64,000 bases of DNA from Streptomyces paradoxus (GCF_014202475.1 NZ_JACHGV010000004.1:248001-312000); one strand, 5' to 3'. Counted from the first letter of the stretch, positions 51,497-60,358 are shown. The notes: generated by a model from the letters alone, not told the origin. Numbers and translations are program-made.

Positions 51497-51976
51497 GTGA
51501 GGAATCAACCGGATCCGGCCGCCGTGGGGACGCTGCTCCGCCACGTCCTGGAACTGCTCGACGGCGACGTGGCCGCGGTCTACGCGGAGCAGGGCATGGC
51601 CGAGTACCGGCCCCGCTTCTCCCCGGTCGTCCGCGCGCTGGTGGCCGAAGGCCCGCTCTCCGTGCGCGATGTGGCCGAGGCCATCGGCGTCACGCACTCG
51701 GCAGCGAGCCAGACCGCGGCCCAGATGGCCCGCGCGGGCCTGGTCACCCACACCCCCGACCCGCTGGACGCCCGCCGCCGGCTGGTCGGCCTCACGGCCG
51801 AGGCGCGGGCGCTGCTGCCGCGGATCGAGGCGGAGTGGGAGGCGACGGCCGCGGCGATGGCGGAGCTGGACGCGGAACTGTCGATGCCGCTGGGCGAGTT
51901 GCTGGCCGAGGTGGCGCAGGCGGTGGGACGGCGGCCGTTCCGGGAACGGGTGGCGGCGGCTCGCCGGACCGCGTGA
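51497..51976 (+). CDS. MarR-family regulator
   Basis: The 159-residue winged-helix regulator shows LSVRDVAEAIGVTHSAASQT (recognition helix) and a wing with DPLDARRRLVGLT. GTG 51497 has no Shine-Dalgarno and sits six bases after a TAGATT -10, so the message is likely leaderless. Probably autorepressing and controlling pip. Confidence 0.88.
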   Translation: MRNQPDPAAVGTLLRHVLELLDGDVAAVYAEQGMAEYRPRFSPVVRALVAEGPLSVRDVAEAIGVTHSAASQTAAQMARAGLVTHTPDPLDARRRLVGLTAEARALLPRIEAEWEATAAAMAELDAELSMPLGELLAEVAQAVGRRPFRERVAAARRTA

Positions 51977-52096
51977 CCGGCCTCCGGGAGTACCCACCTT
52001 TTTGTGGGGACTTGGCAGTGCGCCGGGGCCGCGCGAACCTGGTGGTGGGCGGCCGGTGAGGCACGGGATCCGGAAGGGACGGAGGTGGCACCCGCG

Positions 52097-52447
52097 TCAG
52101 GAGGCCGGCCGGGCGGCCTCGGCCAGATTCTCCAGGTGCCGGTGGCCCCAGTCGGACAACGGCGCCAGTGCCTCGGAGAGTTCACGGCCGAACGCGGTCA
52201 GGGAGTAGACCGTCTTCGGCGGCAGCACGTCGTACACCTCCCGGTGCACCAGCCCGTCCGCGGCCATCTCCCGCAAAGCCTCGGTCAGCACCTTCTCGGA
52301 CAGGCCCGGCAGCTGCCGGCGCAGCTCCGCCGGGCGGTGCGGGCCCGACTCCAGCAGCCAGAGCAGGGCCGTCTTCCACTTGCCGTCGACCACCGCGATC
52401 GCGGCGGTCACCCCGCAGACGTCCGGATCCTGCCGCCGACGCGTCAT
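52097..52447 (-). CDS. HxlR-family regulator
   Basis: The 116-residue winged-helix protein has DGKWKTALLWLLESGPHRPAE and LSEKVLTEALREMAADGLVHR, the HxlR (DUF24) pattern, with one Cys near the N-terminus (DPDVCGV) that can act as thiol sensor in this family. Divergent from an oxidoreductase gene, which it probably controls. AAGGGGCGG precedes ATG 52447. Confidence 0.9.
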   Translation of the reverse strand: MTRRRQDPDVCGVTAAIAVVDGKWKTALLWLLESGPHRPAELRRQLPGLSEKVLTEALREMAADGLVHREVYDVLPPKTVYSLTAFGRELSEALAPLSDWGHRHLENLAEAARPAS

Positions 52448-52474
52448 TTCCGCCCCTTTTCTTACGGATTGTCA

Positions 52475-52494
52475 TGCAGATCAACTGTTCTGCA
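52475..52494. promoter_or_regulatory. HxlR operator candidate
   Basis: TGCAGA-N8-TCTGCA is a perfect 6-bp inverted repeat midway between the divergent hxlR-type gene and the oxidoreductase gene. Confidence 0.5.
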
Positions 52495-52511
52495 CACCAG
52501 AGGAGTTCACG

Positions 52512-53444
52512 ATGACTTCGTACAGCGCTTCCGCCGCCCCGGCGCATTCCGCCCGGCGGCCCGCCGGTCACCCGGCCCCCACGGTCACCGTCCTCGGTCT
52601 CGGCCCGATGGGCCGTGCCCTGGCCGGCGCGTTCGTCGACGCGGGCCTTCGCACCACCGTCTGGAACCGCACCCCCGGCCGGGACCGGGAACTCCTCGAC
52701 CGCGGTGCGGCGGGCGCGGCGTCGGCGGCGGAAGCGGTGGCGGCGAGCGAGGTGACCGTCGTCTGCGTGGTGAACTACGACGCCTCCGACGCCGTGCTGC
52801 GCCAGGACGGGGTCGCGGCCGCCCTCAAGGGCCGTACGGTCGTGAACCTGACCGCCGACACCCCGGCCCGGGCCCGCGACACCGCCGCCTGGGCCGCCGG
52901 GCACGGCGTCCGCTACCTCGACGGCGCGATCATGACGCCGACGACCACCATCGGCACGCCCGACGCGGTGTTCCTCCACAGCGGACCCGAGGACCTCTAC
53001 GAGGAAGTCGCCGCCGTACGACAGGCGTTGGGCGGTACCCACACCCACCTCGGTGCGGATCCGGGCCGGGCCGCCGCCTACGACATCGCGCTGCTCGACA
53101 TCTTCTGGACGGCGATGGCGGGCTACGCGCACGCCCTCGCGGTGGCCCGGGCCGAGGGCGTCACAGCGACCGAACTGGCGCCTTTCGCCCAGGGCATCGG
53201 CGCCATCCTCCCGCCGCTGTTCGCGGAAACCGCCGCGGACACCGACGCCGGGACATACTCCGGCGACGGCAACCCGCTCACCTCGGCCGCGTCGTCCATG
53301 TCCCACATCGTCCACGTCTCCGAGTCGCACGGCATCGACGCCGGTGTCATGCGCGCGGCCGAGGGCATGGCCCGCCGCACCATCGGGCTGGGCCACGGGC
53401 AGGACGGCTTCATCCGCATCGCGGAGGTCATCGGACGGCGCTGA
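52512..53444 (+). CDS. NAD(P)-dependent oxidoreductase, imine-reductase/6PGDH-like
   Basis: The 310-residue protein has an N-terminal Rossmann fold (VTVLGLGPMGRALAGAFVDAG, TTVWNRTPGRD) and a helical C-terminal domain like beta-hydroxyacid dehydrogenases and imine reductases (LDGAIMTPTTTIGTPDAVF). The usual hydroxyacid catalytic Lys context is not evident, and the D in YDIALLDIFW fits imine-reductase-type enzymes. NADPH-dependent reduction of an imine or carbonyl is likely. AGGAG precedes ATG 52512. Confidence 0.87.
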   Translation: MTSYSASAAPAHSARRPAGHPAPTVTVLGLGPMGRALAGAFVDAGLRTTVWNRTPGRDRELLDRGAAGAASAAEAVAASEVTVVCVVNYDASDAVLRQDGVAAALKGRTVVNLTADTPARARDTAAWAAGHGVRYLDGAIMTPTTTIGTPDAVFLHSGPEDLYEEVAAVRQALGGTHTHLGADPGRAAAYDIALLDIFWTAMAGYAHALAVARAEGVTATELAPFAQGIGAILPPLFAETAADTDAGTYSGDGNPLTSAASSMSHIVHVSESHGIDAGVMRAAEGMARRTIGLGHGQDGFIRIAEVIGRR

Positions 53445-53447
53445 CCG

Positions 53448-54338
53448 TCACGCCTGGCCGCCGGGCTCGCCGAACGCCCGCCGGCAGTGCGTGAGGAGCT
53501 CCCGCACCGCGGGGCTCCGCCCGCTCCGCCAGACCAGGGCGAGCAGCGCCGGTGCGTCGACGTCGTCGATGGTGCGGACGACGACCCGGTCGCCCCGGCC
53601 CGCGGCCATCGACTCGCTGAGGACGGCGACGCCGAGCCCGCGGGCCGCGAGGTCCACGACGGCGTCCGCGGCGCCGGCCTGCAACGCGATCCGGGGCCGC
53701 AGGTCCCGCGCGGCGCAGGCACCGTCGAAGACGGTCCGCAGGCCGGTGCCCGGGGGCATGCACACGATCGGATGAGCGGCGATGTCCCGCAGTACCACGC
53801 GCCGCCGCGACGCCAGGGGGTGGCCGTCCGGAACCACCACGACGAGCCGCTCGCTGATGATCGTCAGGCTCTCCAGCCCGTCGGGGGCGGCAGCCGTCCC
53901 GACGAGGGCCACATCCACCGTGCCGAGACGGACCGCTTCGGCGAGCCGGTCCGAGTTGTCCTCCAGCAGGGAGATCTCCACGCCCGGATGAGCCCGGTGG
54001 AACCCGGCGAGGGCGTCGAACAGGGGCGTGACCGTGCAGCCGATGACCATCCCCACCACGAGCGTGCCCCGGATCAGGCCGGTCACCTCACCCACCGCCT
54101 GGCCGACGGCCCCGGCCGCGGCGAGCGTCGCACGGGCGTGGTCGAGCGCCGCCCTGCCCGCGGCGGTGAGCGTCACGGTGCGCGCGGACCGGTCGAAGAG
54201 CTCGGCGCCGAGCTCCCGCTCCAACTGGCGGATCTGGGCGCTGACCCCGGACTGGCTGATGTGCACCCGCTCGGCGGCCCGGGTGAAGTTCCGCTCCTCG
54301 GCGACCGCGACGAAGTACTCCAGCTGCCTCAGTTCCAT
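53448..54338 (-). CDS. LysR-family regulator
   Basis: The 296-residue protein has the LysR winged helix (MELRQLEYFVAVAEERNFTRAA, VSAQIRQLERELGAELFDR) and a two-lobed effector domain (VAVLSESMAAGRGD). It ends three bases from the convergent oxidoreductase stop and is divergent from an NTF2-like gene, its probable target. Confidence 0.93.
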   Translation of the reverse strand: MELRQLEYFVAVAEERNFTRAAERVHISQSGVSAQIRQLERELGAELFDRSARTVTLTAAGRAALDHARATLAAAGAVGQAVGEVTGLIRGTLVVGMVIGCTVTPLFDALAGFHRAHPGVEISLLEDNSDRLAEAVRLGTVDVALVGTAAAPDGLESLTIISERLVVVVPDGHPLASRRRVVLRDIAAHPIVCMPPGTGLRTVFDGACAARDLRPRIALQAGAADAVVDLAARGLGVAVLSESMAAGRGDRVVVRTIDDVDAPALLALVWRSGRSPAVRELLTHCRRAFGEPGGQA

Positions 54339-54353
54339 GACTGCTGATTCTAG

Positions 54354-54387
54354 TTCTGATCAGATTCATCTGTTGGACTTCTGATCA
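54354..54387. promoter_or_regulatory. LysR-type binding region with direct repeats
   Basis: TTCTGATCA occurs at 54354-54362 and 54379-54387, 25 bases apart, in the AT-rich gap between the LysR gene and the NTF2-like gene. TGATCA itself is palindromic. These are likely recognition and activation sites. Confidence 0.5.
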
Positions 54388-54439
54388 CCGCGGGGTGAGG
54401 CTGGAGGCACCGAGGAATCCCGATCCCAGGAGGACCCCC

Positions 54440-54805
54440 GTGCCGGAGTACGAGAAGGCCATGCGCCCCGAGGACATCACGCGCCTGTTCGTCGAACGCT
54501 CCAACGCCGGCGACGCGGCCGGAGTCGCCGCGCTGTACGCCGAGGACGCGGTTCTGGCCTACCCGCCCGGCGAACGCACGGTGGGCCGCGAAGCGATCCG
54601 CACCCTCTGGGAGAAGGTCCTGGCCGACCGCCCCCGATTTGAACCGGAAGAGCCGCTGCCGACCCTGGTCCACGGCGACATCGCCCTCACCTCCACCCCG
54701 CCGAAGGACGGGGCGGGGGCCCGGGCGCAGGTGGTCCGCAGGCAGGCGGACGGAAGCTGGCTGCGGGTGCTGGACCAGCCGGAGTTCACTCCGCCGGCCC
54801 GTTGA
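54440..54805 (+). CDS. NTF2-like (SnoaL/DUF4440-type) protein
   Basis: The 121-residue protein has the cone-shaped NTF2-like fold pattern (LFVERSNAGDAAGVAALYAED, IRTLWEKVLADRP). It may be a small isomerase/cyclase or a ligand-binding protein; no catalytic residues can be assigned. GTG 54440 follows AGGAGG. Divergent from the LysR gene. Confidence 0.85.
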   Translation: MPEYEKAMRPEDITRLFVERSNAGDAAGVAALYAEDAVLAYPPGERTVGREAIRTLWEKVLADRPRFEPEEPLPTLVHGDIALTSTPPKDGAGARAQVVRRQADGSWLRVLDQPEFTPPAR

Positions 54806-54834
54806 CCCGACACCGCAGGGGCAGGACACGACGA

Positions 54835-54875
54835 CGCCCCCGCCCGCCATCGGCATCCGATGACGGGCGGGGGCG
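54835..54875. terminator. bidirectional terminator hairpin
   Basis: CGCCCCCGCCCG pairs with CGGGCGGGGGCG, and inside it CATCGG pairs with CCGATG, giving a long stem between the convergent NTF2-like and GH30 genes. Confidence 0.8.
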
Positions 54876-54905
54876 CGGAGAGAGGGCCGGGCGGGACGCG
54901 AAGCG

Positions 54906-56960
54906 CTAGCCGCCCGTCACCTCGGTGACCCTCCAGCGCTGGTTGGAGCCGGAGTTCGGCTGCCAGACGCCCACGGAGGCGCCGTCGTTCGTGGACTGGC
55001 CCCCGACGTCCGGGAGCTGGCCCGTCGCCGCGTTCACCAGCGTCCAGGTGCCGTCGCCGGTCGTGGACGCGATCCACTGCGCGGCGGCGTCGCGGCGGCC
55101 CTCGTCGGGTTCGGCGACCAGGGCGCCGTCACGGACGGCCAGGCGCTTGTCCGCGCCGGTCTCGGTGAGGACGTAGCGCTTGCGGTTGTCCTCGCCGCGG
55201 ATCTGCTCCACCCGCCACTGCTGACCGCTAGGGTCGGACGCGTTCGGGGTCTTGATGACCAGGCCCGTGCCGTTGCCGGCGATGGTGAGGTCCTTGCCGC
55301 TCTGGACGCCGGTCAGGCGGTAGGTGTGGCCCTTGCGCAGCTCGGCCGCGTCCTTCGCGACGCCGGAGACGCCCTTGACGAGGAAGGACGTCACCGACTG
55401 GGCGGGCACCGTGAGGGTGGCCTGCTTGCCGGTCACGTGGACGGGCTTCTGCTTCTCCAGCTTGCCGTCGGCGCTGGTCACCACCGGGGTGACCGTGGCG
55501 CGGGAGGAGACCCGGCCGAACTTCGACAGGTCGAGCGTGACGTCGTGCGCCTCGGTGGCGCTGTTGACGTGGACGACCGTCGCCGCGTCGCCCTTGCGGG
55601 AGACCGCCGCGGTGCTGGACGTGTCGTTCGTCTTGATCAGCCGGTCGCCGGGCTTGATGAAGTGCGTGAAGTTGCGGGCCGTGTCGAACTTGGTGTTGGT
55701 GTAGATCGGGCAGGACTGCAGGGTGTCCTTCGAGGTGCAGCTGAACGGGAGCTGGATCTCGCCCCAGTTGCCGCCCTTGGCGGACTCGCCGCCCGGCTTC
55801 ATGTTGTCGTAGTCCTCGACGGGCTGCCAGAACACCCAGGCCTTGGGCTCCAGTTCACGCAGGTCGTCCACCATGCGCTGGGCGAGGCCCAGGCCGGGCC
55901 GCATGTCCGTGAAGCTCTGGCCGTCGCCCCAGTCGCCCTCGACCTCGCTCATCCACAGCGGCTTGTCGGCGGCCTTGGCCAGGTCGCGGACGGTGGTGCG
56001 CTGGCCGGTGCCGTAGGTGTGGACGTTCATCTGGGCGACGAGGTCACGGACCTCCTGGGGGTAGGAGTTCCAGTTCGTCGCGAAGGTGCCGGGGTTGGTC
56101 TCGTCCATCGCGGATATCTCCGCGTGCGAACGGGACTTGTCCAGGACCGGGGCCAGCGCGCGGAGCACCTTCTGCTGGAGTTCGGGGCCGATGTGGGCGC
56201 CCTCCTGGCGTCCGCCGACCGGCTCGCCGTCCGGTCCGAGCTTGGTGCCCCAGTAGTTGGTGTTCGGCTCGTTGAACGGGTCGAGGGTGTCGACCTTGAT
56301 GCCGTGCGCCTTCTCCAGCCGCTCGGTCGCGCCCACCAGGTACTTGGCGAAGTCCTCCACGGACTCCGGCTTGAGCTGGTCCTTGCCCGCGTCGAAGTTC
56401 CCGGAGACGTAGCCGCTCTCGGTCATGAACCAGGGCGGGGAGTTGCTGAAGGTCTCCCAGTGGGTGATGTCCTTCTTGATGCGGTCGACCCACCAGCGCT
56501 GCGTCTTGTCGGCGTGTCTGTTCCAGTCGGCCGGGTCGTCCGCGTCCCACCAGTCGACGTCCTCCCGGGTGGTGCCCGCCGGGGCCTTCCACCAGCCCTC
56601 GACGGCGCCGCCGGCCCGCAGGTAGTCCTTGACGTCGGGGGCGTTGCCGCCGCCGATGTTGTAGCGGGCGATGTTCAGGTTGAGACCGTCGTCGCCGAAG
56701 AGGAGCTTGTAGAGCTTCTCGCGGACCGCGGGCGGGTAGTCGCCGGTGGCGTTCGCGAACCAGACCAGGCTCGTGCCCCAGCCCTCGAACTCGTCCCCCG
56801 CGTAGGAGGGGTCGGGCCGGACGGTGACGCCGGCGGCCGCGGCCTGAGCCGGCTCGGCGTGCGCGGCGGGCAGGGTCGTCGTGGCCAGGAGGGTCCCGGT
56901 CGCCACGGCGGTGACGCCGATGGCCCCCAGGAGCCTTCTCTTACGGGTGCGGTGTGCCAT
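54906..56960 (-). CDS. secreted GH30 glycoside hydrolase (endo-beta-1,6-galactanase type) with ricin-type lectin domain
   Basis: The 684-residue protein has a signal peptide (residues ~1-36, ending AHAEP), a GH30 barrel and beta-domain (~45-525) and a C-terminal ricin-B-like lectin domain (~550-684; QxW-type repeats QQWRVEQ, AAQWIAS, NQRWRVTE). Catalytic residues are E231 in DPFNEPN and E339 in WMSEVEG. The start FEGWGTSLVWFANATGDYP matches GH30 galactanases acting on beta-1,6-galactan side chains of arabinogalactan. It degrades plant polysaccharide outside the cell. TGGAG precedes ATG 56960. A divergent LacI regulator with an operator palindrome implies sugar induction. Confidence 0.9.
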   Translation of the reverse strand: MAHRTRKRRLLGAIGVTAVATGTLLATTTLPAAHAEPAQAAAAGVTVRPDPSYAGDEFEGWGTSLVWFANATGDYPPAVREKLYKLLFGDDGLNLNIARYNIGGGNAPDVKDYLRAGGAVEGWWKAPAGTTREDVDWWDADDPADWNRHADKTQRWWVDRIKKDITHWETFSNSPPWFMTESGYVSGNFDAGKDQLKPESVEDFAKYLVGATERLEKAHGIKVDTLDPFNEPNTNYWGTKLGPDGEPVGGRQEGAHIGPELQQKVLRALAPVLDKSRSHAEISAMDETNPGTFATNWNSYPQEVRDLVAQMNVHTYGTGQRTTVRDLAKAADKPLWMSEVEGDWGDGQSFTDMRPGLGLAQRMVDDLRELEPKAWVFWQPVEDYDNMKPGGESAKGGNWGEIQLPFSCTSKDTLQSCPIYTNTKFDTARNFTHFIKPGDRLIKTNDTSSTAAVSRKGDAATVVHVNSATEAHDVTLDLSKFGRVSSRATVTPVVTSADGKLEKQKPVHVTGKQATLTVPAQSVTSFLVKGVSGVAKDAAELRKGHTYRLTGVQSGKDLTIAGNGTGLVIKTPNASDPSGQQWRVEQIRGEDNRKRYVLTETGADKRLAVRDGALVAEPDEGRRDAAAQWIASTTGDGTWTLVNAATGQLPDVGGQSTNDGASVGVWQPNSGSNQRWRVTEVTGG

Positions 56961-57038
56961 TTCGAGTACTCCAGCTCGTGCGACCGGTGCGGGCTTCTGG
57001 TGCGGTTTGACGCCTTCTCGTACGATTCCGACTAGGCA

Positions 57039-57054
57039 ATGTTTACGTAAACAT
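57039..57054. promoter_or_regulatory. LacI operator, perfect 16-bp palindrome
   Basis: ATGTTTACGTAAACAT is a perfect palindrome with the central CG typical of LacI-family operators. It lies between the GH30 gene (start 56960) and the lacI-type gene (start 57163) and probably controls both. Confidence 0.8.
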
Positions 57055-57162
57055 CCACTGGCGGGATGTCTACACTGTCCGAATCTCAGGGGTCAAGGAC
57101 TCGTTCCGGACCGAAAATTGCGCCGGGTGCGCGGCGAGGGGAACGAGGGGCAGGTGGGCGTA

Positions 57163-58233
57163 GTGGACGGGGAGAGCGAACCGGGGGGCACGAGCCGTAC
57201 GAGAAGGCGTGCGGTCCGGCCCCGCCAGGGCGCGTCCATGGCGGACGTCGCCCAGCTCGCCGGGGTCTCCTCCCAGACGGTCTCCCGTGTCTCGAACGGC
57301 TTCCCGGGCGTCACCGAGGACACCCGCGCGCAGGTCCTGGCCGCCATGCGGGAGCTGGGCTACCGCCCCAACAGCGCGGCCCGGGCGCTGCGCCGGGGCG
57401 AGTTCCGCACCCTCGGCGTGATCACCTTCTCCCTCTCCACCATGGGCAACATCCGTACCCTGGAGGCCATCGCCACCTCTGCCGCCGAGCACGGGTACGC
57501 CGTCACCCTGTTGCCGGTGGCCGTCCCCACCCAGGACGAGGTGAACGGCGCCTTCTCCCGGCTGGGCGAACTCGCCGTGGACGCCGTCATCGTCATCATG
57601 GAGATCCACCTGCTCGACGCGGCGACGGTGTCCCTCCCGCCCGGCGTGCAGGTCGTGGTGGCCGATTCCGACGCCGGCGACCGCTACACCGTCGTCGACA
57701 CCGACCAGGCGGGCGGCGCCCGGGACGCCGTACGGCACCTCCTCGATCTCGGCCACGACACGGTGTGGCATCTGGCCGGACCGGAGGGCTCCTTCGCCGC
57801 CCAGCGCCGCGCCAACGCCTGGCGCGGCACACTCACCGAGGCGGGCCGCACCCCACCGCCCCTGGTCCGCGGCGACTGGTCGGCCGAATCCGGCTATCGG
57901 GCGGGACTGCTCCTGGCCGACGAGCCGGAGTGCACGGCGGTCTTCGCGGCCAACGACCAGATGGCCCTGGGCCTGCTCCGCGCCCTGCACGAACGCGGCC
58001 GCCGCGTCCCCGGCGACATCAGCGTCGTCGGCTTCGACGACATCCCCGAGTCCGCGTCCTTCCTCCCGCCGCTGACCACGATCCACCAGGACTTCGCCGA
58101 GGTGGGGCGGCTGTGCGTGGAGGGGGTGCTCAGCAAGATGCGGCGGGACGGGGTGGAGCACGGGACGACGACGCTGGTGCCGACGCGGCTGGTGCGGCGG
58201 GCGAGTACGGCGGCGCCGCGGCGCGAGCGGTGA
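57163..58233 (+). CDS. LacI-family sugar-responsive repressor
   Basis: The ~356-residue protein has an N-terminal extension, a LacI HTH and hinge (ADVAQLAGVSSQTVSRVSN, LGYRPNSAARALRRGEF) and a periplasmic-binding-type sensor domain (LGVITFSLSTMGNIRTLEAI, AVFAANDQMALGLLRALHE, ISVVGFDDIPES). It likely represses the divergent GH30 gene until a galactan-derived sugar binds. GTG 57163 is chosen; GTG 57154 is also possible. Confidence 0.9.
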   Translation: MDGESEPGGTSRTRRRAVRPRQGASMADVAQLAGVSSQTVSRVSNGFPGVTEDTRAQVLAAMRELGYRPNSAARALRRGEFRTLGVITFSLSTMGNIRTLEAIATSAAEHGYAVTLLPVAVPTQDEVNGAFSRLGELAVDAVIVIMEIHLLDAATVSLPPGVQVVVADSDAGDRYTVVDTDQAGGARDAVRHLLDLGHDTVWHLAGPEGSFAAQRRANAWRGTLTEAGRTPPPLVRGDWSAESGYRAGLLLADEPECTAVFAANDQMALGLLRALHERGRRVPGDISVVGFDDIPESASFLPPLTTIHQDFAEVGRLCVEGVLSKMRRDGVEHGTTTLVPTRLVRRASTAAPRRER

Positions 58234-58299
58234 GGCGGCGGCACGCTCTCGGAGGCGACGGGCCAGGCGCCGTCCCGGCGCGTGACCTCGCGGGCCGTG

Positions 58300-58510
58300 T
58301 GGCGCCGGGGCTGCGGGCCGCGTCATCGGCCTTGACGCGGCCGAGGACGTGGCCTTCGACGCGGACGGGCGCTGCTGTGTCAGCGACGACCGGCTCTTCG
58401 CCCCCGGCCTGGCCCCTCGCTTCGCCGGTCTCCCCGCGGCCCCGGACGGCTCCCTGCTCGTGTCGTCGAACGGGGAGGGCACGGCGCCGCGGCTGGCGCC
58501 GAACTCCTGG
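58300..58510 (+). pseudogene. remnant of SMP-30/gluconolactonase-like beta-propeller gene
   Basis: An open stretch reads VIGLDAAEDVAFDADGRCC, then FAGLPAAPDGSLLVSSNGEG, resembling short blades of SMP-30/strictosidine-synthase-like propellers. There is no start, no ribosome site and no room for a complete domain before the convergent helicase gene. I read the 292-base gap as a fragment left by deletion; weak evidence. Confidence 0.35.
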
Positions 58511-58525
58511 ACCCGGAGCGCCGGT

Positions 58526-59974
58526 TCAGCGGCGGCGGCCCCGGGACGGCCTGCCCCGCCGCCCGTTCGAGGCGGAACCCGTGCGCGCGGGCGGCTTCTC
58601 GGCGGCCGGCGGGGTGAGGACGACAGGCACGCCCGAAGGCTCCTGCGCCCCGGTGATGCGGCTCAGTTCGGCCTCGTCCGAGCGGACCCGGGTGACCTGC
58701 GGGGTGATGCCGGCGTCGGACATCAGCCGGGTCATCTCGCGCCGCTGATGGGGCAGGACCAGCGTGACGACGGTGCCGGACTCACCGGCGCGCGCGGTAC
58801 GGCCGCCGCGGTGCAGGTAGTCCTTGTGGTCACCGGGCGGGTCCACGTTGACGACGAGGTCGAGGTTGTCCACGTGGATGCCGCGGGCGGCGACGTTGGT
58901 GGCCACCAGGACCGTGACCTGGCCGTCCTTGAAGCGGGCCAGGGTCCTGGTCCGCTGCGACTGGGACTTGCCGCCGTGCAGGGCCATGGCGCGCACGCCG
59001 ACGGCCAGCAGCTTCTTGGCGAGCCGGTCCGCGGCGTGCTTGGTGTCCAGGAACATGATCACGCGTCCGTCGCGGGCGGCGATCCGGGTCGTGGTGGCGT
59101 GCTTGTCGTCGTCCTCCACGTGCAGCAGGTGGTGCTCCATCGTGGTGACGGCGCCCGCGGACGGGTCGACGGAGTGGACCACCGGGTCGTGCAGGTAGGT
59201 GCGGACCAGCCGGTCGACGTTGCGGTCCAGGGTGGCCGAGAACAGCATCCGCTGCCCGCCGGGCCGCACCTGGTCGAGCAGGGCGGTGACCTGCGGCATG
59301 AAGCCCATGTCGGTCATCTGGTCGGCCTCGTCGAGGACGGTGATGTCGACGTGGTCCAGGCGGCAGTCGCCTCGGTCTATGAGGTCCTTGAGGCGGCCGG
59401 GCGTGGCGACGACGACCTCGGCGCCGGTGCGCAGCGCGTTCGCCTGCCGGCCGATCGGCAGGCCGCCGACCACCGTGGTGAGCCGCAGCCGCAGCGCGCG
59501 GGCGAAGGGGGTGAGGGCGTCGGTGACCTGCTGGGCCAGCTCGCGGGTGGGCACGAGGACGAGGGCCAGGGGCTGCCGGGCCTCGGCCTTCTGCCCGTCG
59601 ACGCGGGCCAGCAGGGCGAGCCCGAAGGCGAGCGTCTTGCCCGAGCCGGTGCGCCCGCGGCCCAGGACGTCGCGGCCGGCCAGCGAGTTGGGCAGCGTCG
59701 CGGCCTGGATCGGGAACGGCGCGGTCAGGCCCTCGGACCGCAGCGCGGCCTTGAGCCGCTCGGGCAGATCGAGGGCGTCGAACGCCTCGACGGCGGGCAG
59801 CGCCGGGGTGACCGTGGCGGGCGGTGTGAACTCCCGGCTGGGGGAGGGGCGGCGTCCGCCGCGTCCGCCGCCCGCGGGCCGGGCGGCACCACCGGCGCCG
59901 CCGGACTTGCGGGGCCGGTACCCGTTGCCGCGGGAATGGGGGGAGCCGTTGTTCTTGCGAGCTGTGCGGTCCAT
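58526..59974 (-). CDS. DEAD-box RNA helicase
   Basis: The 482-residue protein has a basic Gly/Arg-rich N-terminus, Q motif (FPIQAATLPNSLAGRDVLG), motif I GRTGSGKT, motif Ia VPTRELAQQV, motif II VLDEADQM (DEAD), motif III FSATL, and in the second RecA domain VATNVAARGIHV and HRGGRTARAG. The Arg-rich C-terminus probably binds RNA. It unwinds structured RNA in ribosome assembly or cold adaptation; the cold-shock gene is 153 bases upstream on the same strand. GAGGAAAGG precedes ATG 59974. Confidence 0.94.
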   Translation of the reverse strand: MDRTARKNNGSPHSRGNGYRPRKSGGAGGAARPAGGGRGGRRPSPSREFTPPATVTPALPAVEAFDALDLPERLKAALRSEGLTAPFPIQAATLPNSLAGRDVLGRGRTGSGKTLAFGLALLARVDGQKAEARQPLALVLVPTRELAQQVTDALTPFARALRLRLTTVVGGLPIGRQANALRTGAEVVVATPGRLKDLIDRGDCRLDHVDITVLDEADQMTDMGFMPQVTALLDQVRPGGQRMLFSATLDRNVDRLVRTYLHDPVVHSVDPSAGAVTTMEHHLLHVEDDDKHATTTRIAARDGRVIMFLDTKHAADRLAKKLLAVGVRAMALHGGKSQSQRTRTLARFKDGQVTVLVATNVAARGIHVDNLDLVVNVDPPGDHKDYLHRGGRTARAGESGTVVTLVLPHQRREMTRLMSDAGITPQVTRVRSDEAELSRITGAQEPSGVPVVLTPPAAEKPPARTGSASNGRRGRPSRGRRR

Positions 59975-60073
59975 GGGGAACCTTTCCTCGATGCGGCACG
60001 CGTCGAGGAATGCGCGGCGGCGCCGGAGGGCCGCAGGATTCGCAAGAGTTGAGCCGGAGAAGTGCAAAACGAG

Positions 60074-60106
60074 CCGGGGCCCGCACCGCGAGGGTGCGGG
60101 CCCCGG
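60074..60106 (-). terminator. cspA terminator
   Basis: A perfect 14-bp stem (60074-60087 with 60093-60106), loop of five bases, then CTCGTTTTG on the minus strand, 22 bases past the cold-shock gene stop. It would limit read-through from cspA to the helicase. Confidence 0.85.
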
Positions 60107-60127
60107 TTCAGGGCGTTCGCGTACGCG

Positions 60128-60331
60128 TCAGGCGGGAACGATGTTCTCGGCCTGCGGGCCCTTCTGGCCCTGCGTGACGTCGAAGGTGACCTTCTGGCCT
60201 TCCTGGAGCTCACGGAAGCCAGAGGTGGCGATGTTCGAGTAGTGGGCGAAGACGTCCGGGCCGCCACCCTCCTGCTCGATGAAGCCGAAGCCCTTTTCCG
60301 AGTTGAACCACTTCACGGTGCCGGTAGCCAT
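60128..60331 (-). CDS. cspA: cold-shock protein (CspA family)
   Basis: A 67-residue OB-fold protein with RNP1 KGFGFIEQ and RNP2 DVFAHYSNI, binding single-stranded RNA/DNA as chaperone and antiterminator. ATG 60331 has AGGGAGA upstream. A hairpin (60359-60379) lies in the leader and a promoter-like pair upstream. Confidence 0.97.
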   Translation of the reverse strand: MATGTVKWFNSEKGFGFIEQEGGGPDVFAHYSNIATSGFRELQEGQKVTFDVTQGQKGPQAENIVPA

Positions 60332-60358
60332 ATGAATCTCCCTTGAGGGCAGTACTCA

